Source of the DNA: an uncultured Bacteroidales bacterium
GTDB taxonomy: Bacteria > Bacteroidota > Bacteroidia > Bacteroidales > F082
Direction of reading: 5' to 3'
Assembly: GCA_900315175.1 (NCBI GenBank)
Contig: OMYA01000008.1
Span: 93,174-157,173 of the forward strand
DNA: 64,000 nt
Position 1 is the stretch's first letter; each line of letters begins with the position of its first letter. Positions 34,388 through 43,454 of this stretch are shown here, in pieces. The notes beneath the pieces are model-generated. The model searched no databases, was not told the origin of the DNA, and was given only the letters and a program-made list of their open reading frames with translations. The translations under genes were made by a program, and so were the position numbers.

Positions 34388-36070
34388 ATGTTTAAAGGTC
34401 ATCCAAAAGGTTTGTACGCTCTCGCTTTGGCTAATACTGGCGAGCGTTTCGGCTATTACACAATGCTTGCAATATTCGTATTGTTTTTGCAGGCAAAATT
34501 TGGTCTGTCAGCTAAGGCGGCAGGACAGTTTTATGGCGTTTTTCTTGCCACGGTGTATTTCATGCCGATTTTAGGAGGCTTCATTGCTGATAAATTCTGG
34601 GGTTATGGAAAGACTGTCGTCACTGGAATCTTGGTGATGTTTGCGGGATATCTGCTGCTTTTCACACAAAAAGACGCTGCCGGTAGCATGGCATTCACCA
34701 TGATGATTTTGGCTTTGTTCTGCATCGCAGTGGGAACAGGCCTGTTCAAAGGCAACCTGCAGGTGATGGTCGGCAACCTTTACGATGATGCAAAATACGC
34801 TGCAAAACGTGATGGCGGATTCAGCCTTTTCTATATGGCAATAAACATCGGCTCGATGTTCGCTCCGACAACAGCGACAGCTGTCACCAACCTTTTCTTG
34901 GGTAAAAACGGCTATACCTACGATGCCAACATACCCTCATTGGCACATCAGTTCCTTGACGGAACGATAACTGCCGACGGTATGACGCGTCTTGAGACTT
35001 TGGCAGGATATCAAAGCAACTTTAATGGTGACATGACCGCATTCTGTACAAGTTATATTGACTCATTGTCAGTGGCTTACAGCTATGGATTCGGCATTGC
35101 ATGCCTGTCGTTGATACTATCAATTGCCATCTATTTCGGTTTCAGAAAACTGTTCAAACATGTCGATGTGCGCAAAGGCGAGAAGGCTGTTGACGAAGAA
35201 AAGATGGTTGAACTGACTCCGAAACAGACTAAAGAGCGTGTGTTGGCGTTATTCCTTGTGTTTGCAGTTGTTATCTTCTTCTGGATGGCGTTCCAGCAGG
35301 CTGGGCTTACGCTTACGTATTTCGCCCGCGACTACACGGCATCGGTGGCGACAGGGTGGACCCGCATAGGATTCGACGTGTTCACGCTGACGATGATAGC
35401 TGTCGGCGTCTATGCTTTGTTCGGAATATTCCAGAGTGATACAAAAAAAGGAAAGCTTCTTTCTGCCTTGTTGTTGGCGGCATGTGTGGCAGGTGTGTGG
35501 TATAAAGCCATCACCGTCGGCGACAGGGTGGAGCTGCTTCCTCAGATTTTCCAGCATTTCAACCCGTTCTTCGTCGTGGCACTGACTCCTGTCTCGATAG
35601 CCTTGTTCGGTGCATTGGCTAAGAAAGGCAAAGAACCTTCTGCACCTCGAAAAATCGCATTGGGAATGTTGGTGGCGGCTTTGGGTTACTGCGTGATGGC
35701 AGCCGCATCAATAGGACTACCTTCACCTAAAGAACTCGCAGAGACAGGTGGCGTAAGTAATATACTCGTGTCACCTAACTGGCTGATATCCACTTATTTA
35801 GTGCTTACTTTTGGAGAGCTGCTGCTCAGCCCAATGGGCATCTCTTTCGTGTCGAAAGTGGCACCTCCGAAACTCAAAGGCTTGATGATGGGACTTTGGT
35901 TCGGCGCGACAGCAATAGGTAACTATCTTACCTCAGTCATCAGTAATATCTGGAACACAGGTCTTTCTCTGGTGATGATTTGGGGTGTGCTGATAGTGCT
36001 TTGCGTGATTTCCGCAATCTTTATGTTCTCAATGATGAAACGCTTGGATAAAGCGACATCAGAAGAATAG
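34388..36070 (+). CDS. POT-family proton-dependent peptide transporter
   Basis: 560 aa, a major facilitator family member with about 14 helices. The start MFKGHPKGLYALALANTGER followed by FGYYTMLAIFVLFL has the ExxER-type motif (NTGERFGYY) of POT transporters. FSLFYMAINIGSMFAPTTAT and SPMGISFVSKVAPPKLKGLM correspond to the PTR2 signatures. It imports di- and tripeptides with protons. The frame opens at 34361 in front of the promoter box TTATTTTTGCA, so ATG 34388 is chosen. It ends eight bases from the mnmE stop. Confidence 0.9.
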   Translation: MFKGHPKGLYALALANTGERFGYYTMLAIFVLFLQAKFGLSAKAAGQFYGVFLATVYFMPILGGFIADKFWGYGKTVVTGILVMFAGYLLLFTQKDAAGSMAFTMMILALFCIAVGTGLFKGNLQVMVGNLYDDAKYAAKRDGGFSLFYMAINIGSMFAPTTATAVTNLFLGKNGYTYDANIPSLAHQFLDGTITADGMTRLETLAGYQSNFNGDMTAFCTSYIDSLSVAYSYGFGIACLSLILSIAIYFGFRKLFKHVDVRKGEKAVDEEKMVELTPKQTKERVLALFLVFAVVIFFWMAFQQAGLTLTYFARDYTASVATGWTRIGFDVFTLTMIAVGVYALFGIFQSDTKKGKLLSALLLAACVAGVWYKAITVGDRVELLPQIFQHFNPFFVVALTPVSIALFGALAKKGKEPSAPRKIALGMLVAALGYCVMAAASIGLPSPKELAETGGVSNILVSPNWLISTYLVLTFGELLLSPMGISFVSKVAPPKLKGLMMGLWFGATAIGNYLTSVISNIWNTGLSLVMIWGVLIVLCVISAIFMFSMMKRLDKATSEE

Positions 36071-36078
36071 CTGAGATA

Positions 36079-37593
36079 TTACTTTCCGATGCAAAAACGG
36101 CTGAAGATGTTGTTTAAAACCTCGCCGTTTGTGACCTCTCCGGTGATGCTTCCGATGTGATAAAGCGCCTGTCGCAAATCCTCGGCAAGCAAGTCAGCGG
36201 AGAGTTTGTTTTCCAAACCGTTTTTCACCTGCTCAAGGCTTTCTTTGGCATGTGTCAACGCCTCGAAATGCCTGATATTGCTGACCAAAGTGGTGCTACC
36301 GTCAATCTTGGGAGCACTGGTGTAATAACGGATATTGTGTTTCAAATCCTCAATGTCTTCAGGATTTTTCGCCGACATGATTTCATAGTGCATGAGGTTG
36401 CGGATGTCGTATAAATCCTGTCCGGTTACGCTGTAGCTGTACTCGTCGCACATGTAACCGCCGTGTGCCTCGATGTTTTTCTCCACAGTCTGCTTGATTT
36501 GCCAACGGAAACCGTCGTTGATGTCGTAAAACTTCGAGATGTTAATCTTGTCGTTTTTGTTGATGAGCAGCAATAGCTTCTGTTTCAATAAGTTGACGTG
36601 ATTTATAATATCTCTTGCCGCTTTATAGATGCTTGCCAATTTTTTCGTTCCGTCGAGCAATCCAATCACGATATCGGCTTCGGCTATCTTCTGGAAAGTG
36701 CGCTCGATGCCAATCTTTTCTATGGTTTCAGATGTCTCCCTGATACCCGCTGTGTCGATGAAACGGTACATTAGGCCATCGATGGTGAATGTCTCTTCAA
36801 TGGTGTCGCGAGTCGTTCCTTCGATATCGCTGACGATGGCGCGTTCCTCACCGAGAATGGCATTCAAAAGCGTGCTTTTCCCAGTGTTGGTTTCACCTAC
36901 GATAGCCACAGGAATGCCATGTTTTATCGCGTTGCCCATTCTGAAAGAATCGGTTAGCTTGCCAATATGTTTCAATGCTGTGCCAAGCAGCTCATTAAGC
37001 TTCTTGCGGTCGGCGAACTCGACATCCTCTTCAGAGAAATCGAGTTCGAGTTCCAAAAGTGCGGTCAAATCGACCAATTTTGAGCGCAAGTCACGCAATT
37101 CATTTGAGAAGCCGCCTTTGAGCTGATTCACTGCTATCCTGTGTTCTGCCTCATTTTGAGCCGCTATCAGGTCGGCGACAGCTTCTGCCTGTGCCAAGTC
37201 GAGTTTCCCGTTGATGTAGGCACGTTTAGAGAACTCGCCTGGTTCAGCAAGGCGACAGCCTCTGACACAGAGCAATTCCAAAATCTTCTGCTGCACGAAT
37301 TCCGAGCCGTGACAGCTTATCTCAACAGAATCTTCGCCAGTGTAGGAGTGGGGTGCCTTGAAAAACGTCACCAAAACGTCGTCGACCATCGGTTTGTCGT
37401 CTGGTACTGGGTCGAAGATTTCGCCATAATATGCCTTGTATGGCTCAATGTCATTGATATTCAATATCTTGCCGTTCTTTCTGAAGATGTAATGTGCAAT
37501 ATCATGACTGTCTGTGCCTGAAAGCCTGATTACCGCAATGGCTCCAGTTCCCGAAGCTGTAGAAACAGCGCAAATTGTGTCGTACTTGCTCAT
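36079..37593 (-). CDS. mnmE: tRNA modification GTPase MnmE
   Basis: 504 aa, somewhat longer than the usual 450-460, with extra residues in the second half of the G domain. With MnmG it makes 5-carboxymethylaminomethyluridine at tRNA position 34. Folate-binding N-domain (DTICAVSTASGTGAIAVIRL), GTPase domain with GETNTGKSTLLNAILGEERA at about 229-248 and DTAGIRETSETIEKIGIERT, and the C-terminal catalytic CIGK motif. The ATG lies one base from the stop of the thioredoxin-like gene upstream, so translation is coupled. Confidence 0.94.
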   Translation of the reverse strand: MSKYDTICAVSTASGTGAIAVIRLSGTDSHDIAHYIFRKNGKILNINDIEPYKAYYGEIFDPVPDDKPMVDDVLVTFFKAPHSYTGEDSVEISCHGSEFVQQKILELLCVRGCRLAEPGEFSKRAYINGKLDLAQAEAVADLIAAQNEAEHRIAVNQLKGGFSNELRDLRSKLVDLTALLELELDFSEEDVEFADRKKLNELLGTALKHIGKLTDSFRMGNAIKHGIPVAIVGETNTGKSTLLNAILGEERAIVSDIEGTTRDTIEETFTIDGLMYRFIDTAGIRETSETIEKIGIERTFQKIAEADIVIGLLDGTKKLASIYKAARDIINHVNLLKQKLLLLINKNDKINISKFYDINDGFRWQIKQTVEKNIEAHGGYMCDEYSYSVTGQDLYDIRNLMHYEIMSAKNPEDIEDLKHNIRYYTSAPKIDGSTTLVSNIRHFEALTHAKESLEQVKNGLENKLSADLLAEDLRQALYHIGSITGEVTNGEVLNNIFSRFCIGK

Positions 37594-37594
37594 A

Positions 37595-38791
37595 TTAGTC
37601 CATGTTTAAAATCAGTTCAACCTGTTCGGCTTTGATGCGTTTTGCAATGATATGCTTGTCTTTATCTAGGACATATATCATCGGCGTGCTCTGGATATCG
37701 TATTTTGACAGCAGATTGTTTATGTCTGTCGAGTTGATCTCTACCGGGAAAATCACCATTTCAGGATGCCGCTCCCGGGTCTCTTCCAAAATACGGCCTT
37801 CCTTGGCGCATTTCTGGCATGTCTTGTCATAGAAAACCACAACAATATATGATGCTTCAATTGAATAAACATCACCGATTTCAGGCAGTTTCGCACCTAT
37901 TTTGAGGTTTTCAAGATAGCTGGCTCGGTCTGCCATTATGTTCAGCATGCTGCTTGTCACATTAGGCATATCCAGCTTCATGAAATACTCGTCAACGAGA
38001 TGGATATAAACATCATCAAGGTTTATGTATTTCGGGTTGAAATATTTAATATAGAAATACCAAAGCAGGTAATCGCGCACAGCGATGCAATCGCCAGTTT
38101 TTGTTATGAGTTTGTCGATTTCTTCATTGATAAGCTTCGCATCGTTGTAGAGATTGTCGAAATATGTGTTTAACTTATTCTCTATCAGTGGATAGGTGAT
38201 GACTCTTGCATCGTTTAACGGGAAATCGTCCCAGTAATCAGCCATTGTATGACGCTTCAGCGAGCTTATCACCGTATTTATAAAGGCGCCTTTCTTCTTG
38301 ATTCTCAATGACTCTTCGAAATTGTCCAAATCCTTTTTCAACGAGTCGGCTATCTTCCAATTTTCAGGATGATAACCTTCTTCACTCTCCAAAGCAGCAA
38401 TATCCGCTTCCGTTTTGCGTACTTTTGCCATCAGTTCGTAGTAAAGCTTTGTCTCTTTTGCATTACCTTTCACCTTATAAGTGCTCCAATCGTCCAAGTC
38501 GTTGATAATCACTGTAAAATGTTGCCTGTTACTTACCAAAACCTCAGTCAAAGGAAAGTTATTGCTGTTTTTTAAAAGATAAATGCCTTCGGGTAATTTT
38601 GTCTTGCTTTTGTAGCAAATCATCCCGTTTTGCGATTTCAAAGTGTCCAAAACCAAAGACTTGGCTCCAATATATTTACAAAAATAGTAAACACTATCTT
38701 GTTGGTTATCAATCTCAAACTGTATGTCAGTCTGTGAAAACACTATTGTTGGGACCAGTAGGCAAATAACAAATAACAATTTCTTAATCAT
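37595..38791 (-). CDS. Exported thioredoxin-like protein (DUF4369/DUF5106-like)
   Basis: 398 aa. Signal peptide MIKKLLFVICLLVPTIVFSQ. The first part (about 25-110) is a beta-rich DUF4369-like domain, then helical DUF5106-like residues (about 130-300), and last a thioredoxin fold with active-site FYDKTCQKCAKEG (CxxC at about 324-327) and the cis-Pro loop STPMIYVLDKD. Such proteins are periplasmic, reducing or repairing disulfides by analogy with TlpA/ResA. The frame can be extended to a TTG at 38809, but that TTG lies inside the -7 box (TTATTTTTGCA), so ATG 38791 is the start. Coupled to mnmE. Confidence 0.75.
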   Translation of the reverse strand: MIKKLLFVICLLVPTIVFSQTDIQFEIDNQQDSVYYFCKYIGAKSLVLDTLKSQNGMICYKSKTKLPEGIYLLKNSNNFPLTEVLVSNRQHFTVIINDLDDWSTYKVKGNAKETKLYYELMAKVRKTEADIAALESEEGYHPENWKIADSLKKDLDNFEESLRIKKKGAFINTVISSLKRHTMADYWDDFPLNDARVITYPLIENKLNTYFDNLYNDAKLINEEIDKLITKTGDCIAVRDYLLWYFYIKYFNPKYINLDDVYIHLVDEYFMKLDMPNVTSSMLNIMADRASYLENLKIGAKLPEIGDVYSIEASYIVVVFYDKTCQKCAKEGRILEETRERHPEMVIFPVEINSTDINNLLSKYDIQSTPMIYVLDKDKHIIAKRIKAEQVELILNMD

Positions 38792-38877
38792 GACTGTAAA
38801 TTTTTGCAAAAATAATGAAAAATGCGAGTCATAACTTAAAATATTTTGTATCTTTGCATGTCTAAAAACTTCAAAAC

Positions 38878-39936
38878 ATGAGGCCTTTATCTTTTATAAA
38901 AGTCCCGTTGCTATTCTGTTTAATCATTGAGATTCAGGTAGTTAGCTCTTTTGTCGCATTCGGACAGGAGAGAGGGGAGATGCGTGTGGCATTTTGGAAC
39001 TTCGAGAACTTTTTCGATCCGTTTGTCGATTCCACCAGAGTTTATAACGAGTTTACTGAAAATGGCGGCCAACATTGGACAAAATCGCGATTTTACAAGA
39101 AACGGAACAATATGTACAAGGCGATTCTTGGAATTTCAAATAACGAACCGATGGCAGTGCTTGGAATTGCAGAGATTGAGAATGAATATGTGCTGAAAAT
39201 GCTTTTCAACCAAACTCCGTTGAAGACGCATAATTATCGCATCATTCATTATGAAGGCGACGACAAACGTGGCATCGATGTGGCAATGGTTTATTGCATC
39301 GACAAACTGCAACTCATTTATACTGAGCCGATTAAGGTTAGGAATCCAAGAAATCCGAAATATAAGACACGAGATATATTATATGCTAAATTTTACGACA
39401 GGCGAGGTGATACCATTCATGTTTTTGTCAACCACTGGCCTTCTCGTTATGGTGGCGAGCGGGAGACCATAAAACTGCGCGCTCTCGCTGCTAACACATT
39501 AAAACACAAAGTTGATTCGCTGGTGTTTTTGCATCAGACTATACCTAAAATAATAATCATGGGTGACTTTAACGACACTCCGGAAGATCCGAGCATCAAA
39601 GAGGTTTTATGCGCTAAATCGCTTGATAATACTGGTAAAGATGATGTGTTGGTGAATCTGTTTACCGATGGAAAGACTCTTGGCTTTGAAGGCACATTGA
39701 AACATCAGTATAACTGGCAAATATTTGACCAAATAATTGTCTCTAAATCATTGATTGACAGTTATAAAGGCTTGCTATACAAGCAAAACAGCGCCACAAT
39801 CTTTCATGGCGACTTCCTCTTCGAGAAAGACGAGTCGTATGGAGGTGTGAAGCTGTTCCGTACGTATGTGGGACCAAAGTATTTTGGCGGCTATGCCGAC
39901 CATCTGCCAGTGTATATCGATTTGATTTTCAAGTGA
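38878..39936 (+). CDS. Secreted endonuclease/exonuclease/phosphatase family protein
   Basis: 352 aa with an N-terminal signal sequence (about 1-30, ending FVAFGQ). The EEP fold motifs are present: RVAFWNFENFFDP, GIAEIENEYVLKML (catalytic Glu), VNHWPSRYGGE, IIMGDFNDTPEDPS (Asp-x-Asn) and YADHLPVYIDL (Asp-His) at the end. Metal-dependent hydrolase acting on DNA, RNA or phosphoesters; substrate unknown. Own promoter TATCTTTGCA (about 38850-38859). Its TGA is directly followed by the stop of the AddB-like gene on the other strand. Confidence 0.85.
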   Translation: MRPLSFIKVPLLFCLIIEIQVVSSFVAFGQERGEMRVAFWNFENFFDPFVDSTRVYNEFTENGGQHWTKSRFYKKRNNMYKAILGISNNEPMAVLGIAEIENEYVLKMLFNQTPLKTHNYRIIHYEGDDKRGIDVAMVYCIDKLQLIYTEPIKVRNPRNPKYKTRDILYAKFYDRRGDTIHVFVNHWPSRYGGERETIKLRALAANTLKHKVDSLVFLHQTIPKIIIMGDFNDTPEDPSIKEVLCAKSLDNTGKDDVLVNLFTDGKTLGFEGTLKHQYNWQIFDQIIVSKSLIDSYKGLLYKQNSATIFHGDFLFEKDESYGGVKLFRTYVGPKYFGGYADHLPVYIDLIFK

Positions 39937-42669
39937 TTAACCGCGTTTGCAGATGCTCTTGAAATCGCAGAAACCGCAGTTCTTAACTTCTTCGGTTTGT
40001 GCGAAAGGAATCTCTTTGTTGAAAATCTCTTCCAAGAAATCGCTAAAGTACTTGTCACATGTCGCTTCAAATGATGTGCTCAAATCATGTAGCTCGTTGA
40101 TTTCCAGATTGTAAAGCCCATGGCTTAACTTTTGGAAACCAACGATGCCCGGTTGAACCAACTCCGGTTTAACCTCAGGATGATTGTGCAAATACAGGTA
40201 TTTGTACATCAACAATTGTATCGATTTCTCGGCCATCGACGTGATACTGTCATTCTTTATAGCGATTTTCACGTCGTAAGGGTTTACTTTACCGGTTTTG
40301 TAGTCAATAACTCTGATTTCCTCACCGACCTTGTCTATTCTGTCTGCAAAACCATGAAGCATTACCTTATGACCTTGATAATCAACTTCTTTATTGAGCT
40401 CGACCTCTGTGTCAATAATTGACATTTGGATACCGTCTTCAAGAAACTTCTTTTCATAACGAATGAAGTTTTCAAGCATATTGTCAATTACGGTCTTGTT
40501 CAAATAATTAAATCCAGTATCCGGCAAGCCATTGGCGAAACCGTTGTCAATCAATGATTTATGGTAGCATTCTTTGAAATGCTTTTTATACATCTCATCG
40601 AAAAGCGCAAGAGAAATCACTTCGTGACCGAACAATTTGTAGAAATGGTCAAGGGTGGCGTGAATGATGCTTCCGACAACGTTTACCTGAATCTCCTCAT
40701 CGGGTGATTTGTCCTCGATTTTTTCTATGTTCTTCCAGTAATACTGCAACGGACATCTCACATACACACCGATTGAAGTAGGCGAAAGTTTTTGTATTTT
40801 ATTTAGGATTTCATCGGTTTTAACCACCTCGATAACGCTTCCTTTATCATTGATAGACGGTGACTTATACTGTAAATATTCGAGCTTTACTTTAGGATTG
40901 TTTTTTGCATATTCATACTCCAATTGCCTTATGAAACGACTCGGTTCGCCCATGCCCGACAAATCCGCTATGTTGTTGTAATACAAGTTGATTTTCTTGG
41001 CGTTTTGCAGCAGACGATAGAAGTGATATGCGTAAACAGCCTGTTGCTGGTCGTATGTCGGCAAGCCGTAAGCTTTGCGTAAGTCAAACGGAATCAAGCT
41101 GTTATTGTTTTTGTTTTGAGGCAGGATACCTTCATTAACGCTCAAAAAATGAATGACATCGAAGTCAAGGTTTCGGGTTTCAAGCAATCCCATAATTTGC
41201 AAACCATCTTTTTCGCCTTGCAAGTTGATAGTCATTTGACCAGCAACCTGTGTGTAAAGCATCTGTAAATCAATGATTTGAATATAATCAGAGTATTTGT
41301 TTAGAAGCAGCTCGAGTCTATTGGCAATTCTTCCTGCCACGCTGACTTGATTCTTGACGAAAGTGTCATTTTTGCCAAGTTTTGCTATAGATAGAATCAA
41401 TATTTCTTTTAATGAGTTTACACAATCATTGGCATTTTTCCATTTTCTTATCGCAATATTAAGAAAATCAAAGAGTTGCTTATTATCTTCAAACTGTATC
41501 AAATCAGATTTTTTGAAATAATAAACCGAATCTTTAGCCAATTTAACCAGCCAGGAATTCAGTTTATTGTATTCTAACCCATTGAAAATCAATTTAATAA
41601 AGTCAGAATTGCAGAAACGCAGGAATGTCCAAAGATAAATCTTGTCCTCATCTCCAGAAAGTGTGTTTTGGTATCTAAACCATTGATCCACAAAATGATA
41701 GACTATAGTTTTGTCAAACGGATAACCCATCGTCACCTGGATATTGCCTGTTGTATCCGGAATGGCGTTCAAAACAGGTATTAAAAGCGATTCGTCAGCA
41801 AGGACAATAGCACGCTTATCTTGTTGATTGTCAGATGTTTTGTTTAGTTGTATTTGTAAAGCATTAGTTTGAACGGCATTGCCTGAGACGCTTATTACAT
41901 TTATAATTTTCTCCTGTGTCAGGAAGCTGTCGCTAATGAAATTTTTCTCAATATTTGGATGTTTTTTGAAGAATCTTCTGGCAAAATGTCCTGCTTCTTG
42001 TTGCTCGTCTTCAAAATAATACTTGTCTAAATCCCACAGCATCACTGCGTTACCGCTTTCAATCATGCGCACGATGATGTTTTCTTCAGTAGTGGTAAGC
42101 GCATTGAAACCAGCAAAAATGATTTTTCTGCCCTTGGTGCATTTTTGTAGAGCGGAATCGTCAAAAGAAGCTATCTTCTTGGTTATCAAGCCATAATAGC
42201 CTTGGTAGTTTTGCGACAAGGTTTCGCGAAGATTATTATAGTAGGAGATAAGCGAGCCGAAAAACTTAAGATAATTCGATTCCACACCGTTTTCAAGGGT
42301 AAGATTCCATTCCTCAATCTCTTTTGCGTCTTTCAGGTGAGCAAAAAGTTTTTCTGCATTTACGCCGTATTGGTCGATTTCGTCGAAATCTTTTGCCATC
42401 TGGGCGGCATAGGGGAAAAACTCCTGGTTCATTTTGATAATCTCAAAGATAACTTCAATATTATCAATGAGTTGTAAGCCGCTCCATTCTTCCATTGCCT
42501 GCTGGATGGAGAGAATTTGCGGCACCCAGAAGTTGTTCTTTATTGTTTTCGCGAGCTCTGTCCTCAACTGCAAAGCTGCCCGTTTGTTTGGGAAAACTAT
42601 AGTTATGTTCTCCTTCGTCAAATCGTAATGACTTGTTATATAATCACTTATCTTTTGGATGAAAGCCAT
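39937..42669 (-). CDS. AddB/RexB-like PD-(D/E)XK helicase-nuclease subunit
   Basis: 910 aa. N-terminal half is UvrD-like without a normal Walker A (NITIVFPNKRAALQLRTELA), as in AddB. The C-terminal nuclease has IRVIDYKTGKV (Asp, then D-x-K) near 786-797 and QLLMYKYLY. Four cysteines for a 4Fe-4S cluster: one near 638 (VRCPLQYYWK), three at the end (CGFCDFKSIC). It processes double-strand breaks with an AddA-type partner, which is not in the window. The frame extends 15 codons to 42714 within the murU-like gene; the ATG at 42669 (MAFIQKISDY) gives a 22-base overlap with that gene. Confidence 0.8.
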   Translation of the reverse strand: MAFIQKISDYITSHYDLTKENITIVFPNKRAALQLRTELAKTIKNNFWVPQILSIQQAMEEWSGLQLIDNIEVIFEIIKMNQEFFPYAAQMAKDFDEIDQYGVNAEKLFAHLKDAKEIEEWNLTLENGVESNYLKFFGSLISYYNNLRETLSQNYQGYYGLITKKIASFDDSALQKCTKGRKIIFAGFNALTTTEENIIVRMIESGNAVMLWDLDKYYFEDEQQEAGHFARRFFKKHPNIEKNFISDSFLTQEKIINVISVSGNAVQTNALQIQLNKTSDNQQDKRAIVLADESLLIPVLNAIPDTTGNIQVTMGYPFDKTIVYHFVDQWFRYQNTLSGDEDKIYLWTFLRFCNSDFIKLIFNGLEYNKLNSWLVKLAKDSVYYFKKSDLIQFEDNKQLFDFLNIAIRKWKNANDCVNSLKEILILSIAKLGKNDTFVKNQVSVAGRIANRLELLLNKYSDYIQIIDLQMLYTQVAGQMTINLQGEKDGLQIMGLLETRNLDFDVIHFLSVNEGILPQNKNNNSLIPFDLRKAYGLPTYDQQQAVYAYHFYRLLQNAKKINLYYNNIADLSGMGEPSRFIRQLEYEYAKNNPKVKLEYLQYKSPSINDKGSVIEVVKTDEILNKIQKLSPTSIGVYVRCPLQYYWKNIEKIEDKSPDEEIQVNVVGSIIHATLDHFYKLFGHEVISLALFDEMYKKHFKECYHKSLIDNGFANGLPDTGFNYLNKTVIDNMLENFIRYEKKFLEDGIQMSIIDTEVELNKEVDYQGHKVMLHGFADRIDKVGEEIRVIDYKTGKVNPYDVKIAIKNDSITSMAEKSIQLLMYKYLYLHNHPEVKPELVQPGIVGFQKLSHGLYNLEINELHDLSTSFEATCDKYFSDFLEEIFNKEIPFAQTEEVKNCGFCDFKSICKRG

Positions 42670-43454
42670 GACTCCGCGTTTTTCAGTTGTTCCTGTGTGC
42701 CCAAATCGAACCAATAATCGGGATGTATCAGTTTTGACGAAACTCTGTGATTCTCAGCTATATTTTGATATAATCCGAAGATGTAGCAAGGCTTTACTTC
42801 AAAATCCTTGAAATATTTAGGCTTGAAGAGATGTATTCCGCTGAATGACAATAATTTACATTCATTCGGTAATGCTCCGTTTCCGTCGTAATCATTAGTC
42901 TCTGAATTGTATCTTCCAAGAAAATTGTCGTTGTTGTCGAACACCAGCTTGCGTTTGCTTGTGCGTTCCTGTGTCAGAAGCCAGGCGGCATCACCGCTTT
43001 TGCTGAAATCGTCGTAAAAGCCTTTCAAATCAACATTTGTGAGCACATCCACGTTATGGACAAGCACGGCTTCGCTATGCTCAAAATAGGGCAGAGCTTG
43101 CAAGATGGCGCCTCCGGTGTCCATAAGAAGCGGCCGCTCGTCAGAGATTTCGATAATCACGTCAGCATGAGATTTCTCGACTTCGCTCGAAATGACGACA
43201 CCATCCCCGTCATTTCGACCGGAGCGAAGCGTAGTGGAGAAATCTCCTAAAAACTCAATTATCTGCTCTCCAAAATGATGAACATTTATGACAATATGAT
43301 TGAAATCCTGCTTAATCAATTCTTTAAGTACAACTTCAAGTAAATGCTCATTATTTATTGATACTAAAGCCTTTGGAGTGTTAGTTGTCAACTCTTTTAA
43401 GCGGGTTCCGAGACCTGCTGCGAGGATAAATGCCGTTCTTCTATTTAGCTTCAT
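42648..43454 (-). CDS. MurU-like sugar-1-phosphate nucleotidyltransferase with in-frame palindromic insert
   Basis: 268 aa. Nucleotidyltransferase signature AFILAAGLGTRLKELTTNTP near 8-27 and DERPLLMDTGGAILQALPYF, the GlmU/RfbA-type fold without an acyltransferase domain, as in MurU (MurNAc-1-phosphate uridylyltransferase). Directly follows a kinase-like gene with a 14-base overlap, matching the AmgK-MurU pair of amino-sugar salvage. Residues about 70-95 (TTLRSGRNDGDGVVISSEVEKS region) are encoded by a palindromic repeat inserted in frame between IEFLGDF and ADVIIEISDE; homologues would be expected to join these. ATG 43454 chosen over 43493 because the fold starts there. Confidence 0.72.
   Translation of the reverse strand: MKLNRRTAFILAAGLGTRLKELTTNTPKALVSINNEHLLEVVLKELIKQDFNHIVINVHHFGEQIIEFLGDFSTTLRSGRNDGDGVVISSEVEKSHADVIIEISDERPLLMDTGGAILQALPYFEHSEAVLVHNVDVLTNVDLKGFYDDFSKSGDAAWLLTQERTSKRKLVFDNNDNFLGRYNSETNDYDGNGALPNECKLLSFSGIHLFKPKYFKDFEVKPCYIFGLYQNIAENHRVSSKLIHPDYWFDLGTQEQLKNAESWLSSKR
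43171..43247 (-). repeat. Palindromic element, copy A (inside the murU-like gene)
   Basis: 77 bp, outer ends GATTTCTC and GAGAAATC, inner ends CGAAATGAC (to 43196) and GTCATTTCG (from 43209), with a 12-base spacer. Arm order is GTCAT-inside. In the gene frame it encodes the peptide ending SSEVEKS. It shares the arms seen in copies B to E. Confidence 0.85.

Noticed and set aside
43056..43250. Plus-strand frame through palindromic copy A
   Set aside because: Shadow of the murU-like gene; the sense frame carries the nucleotidyltransferase motifs.
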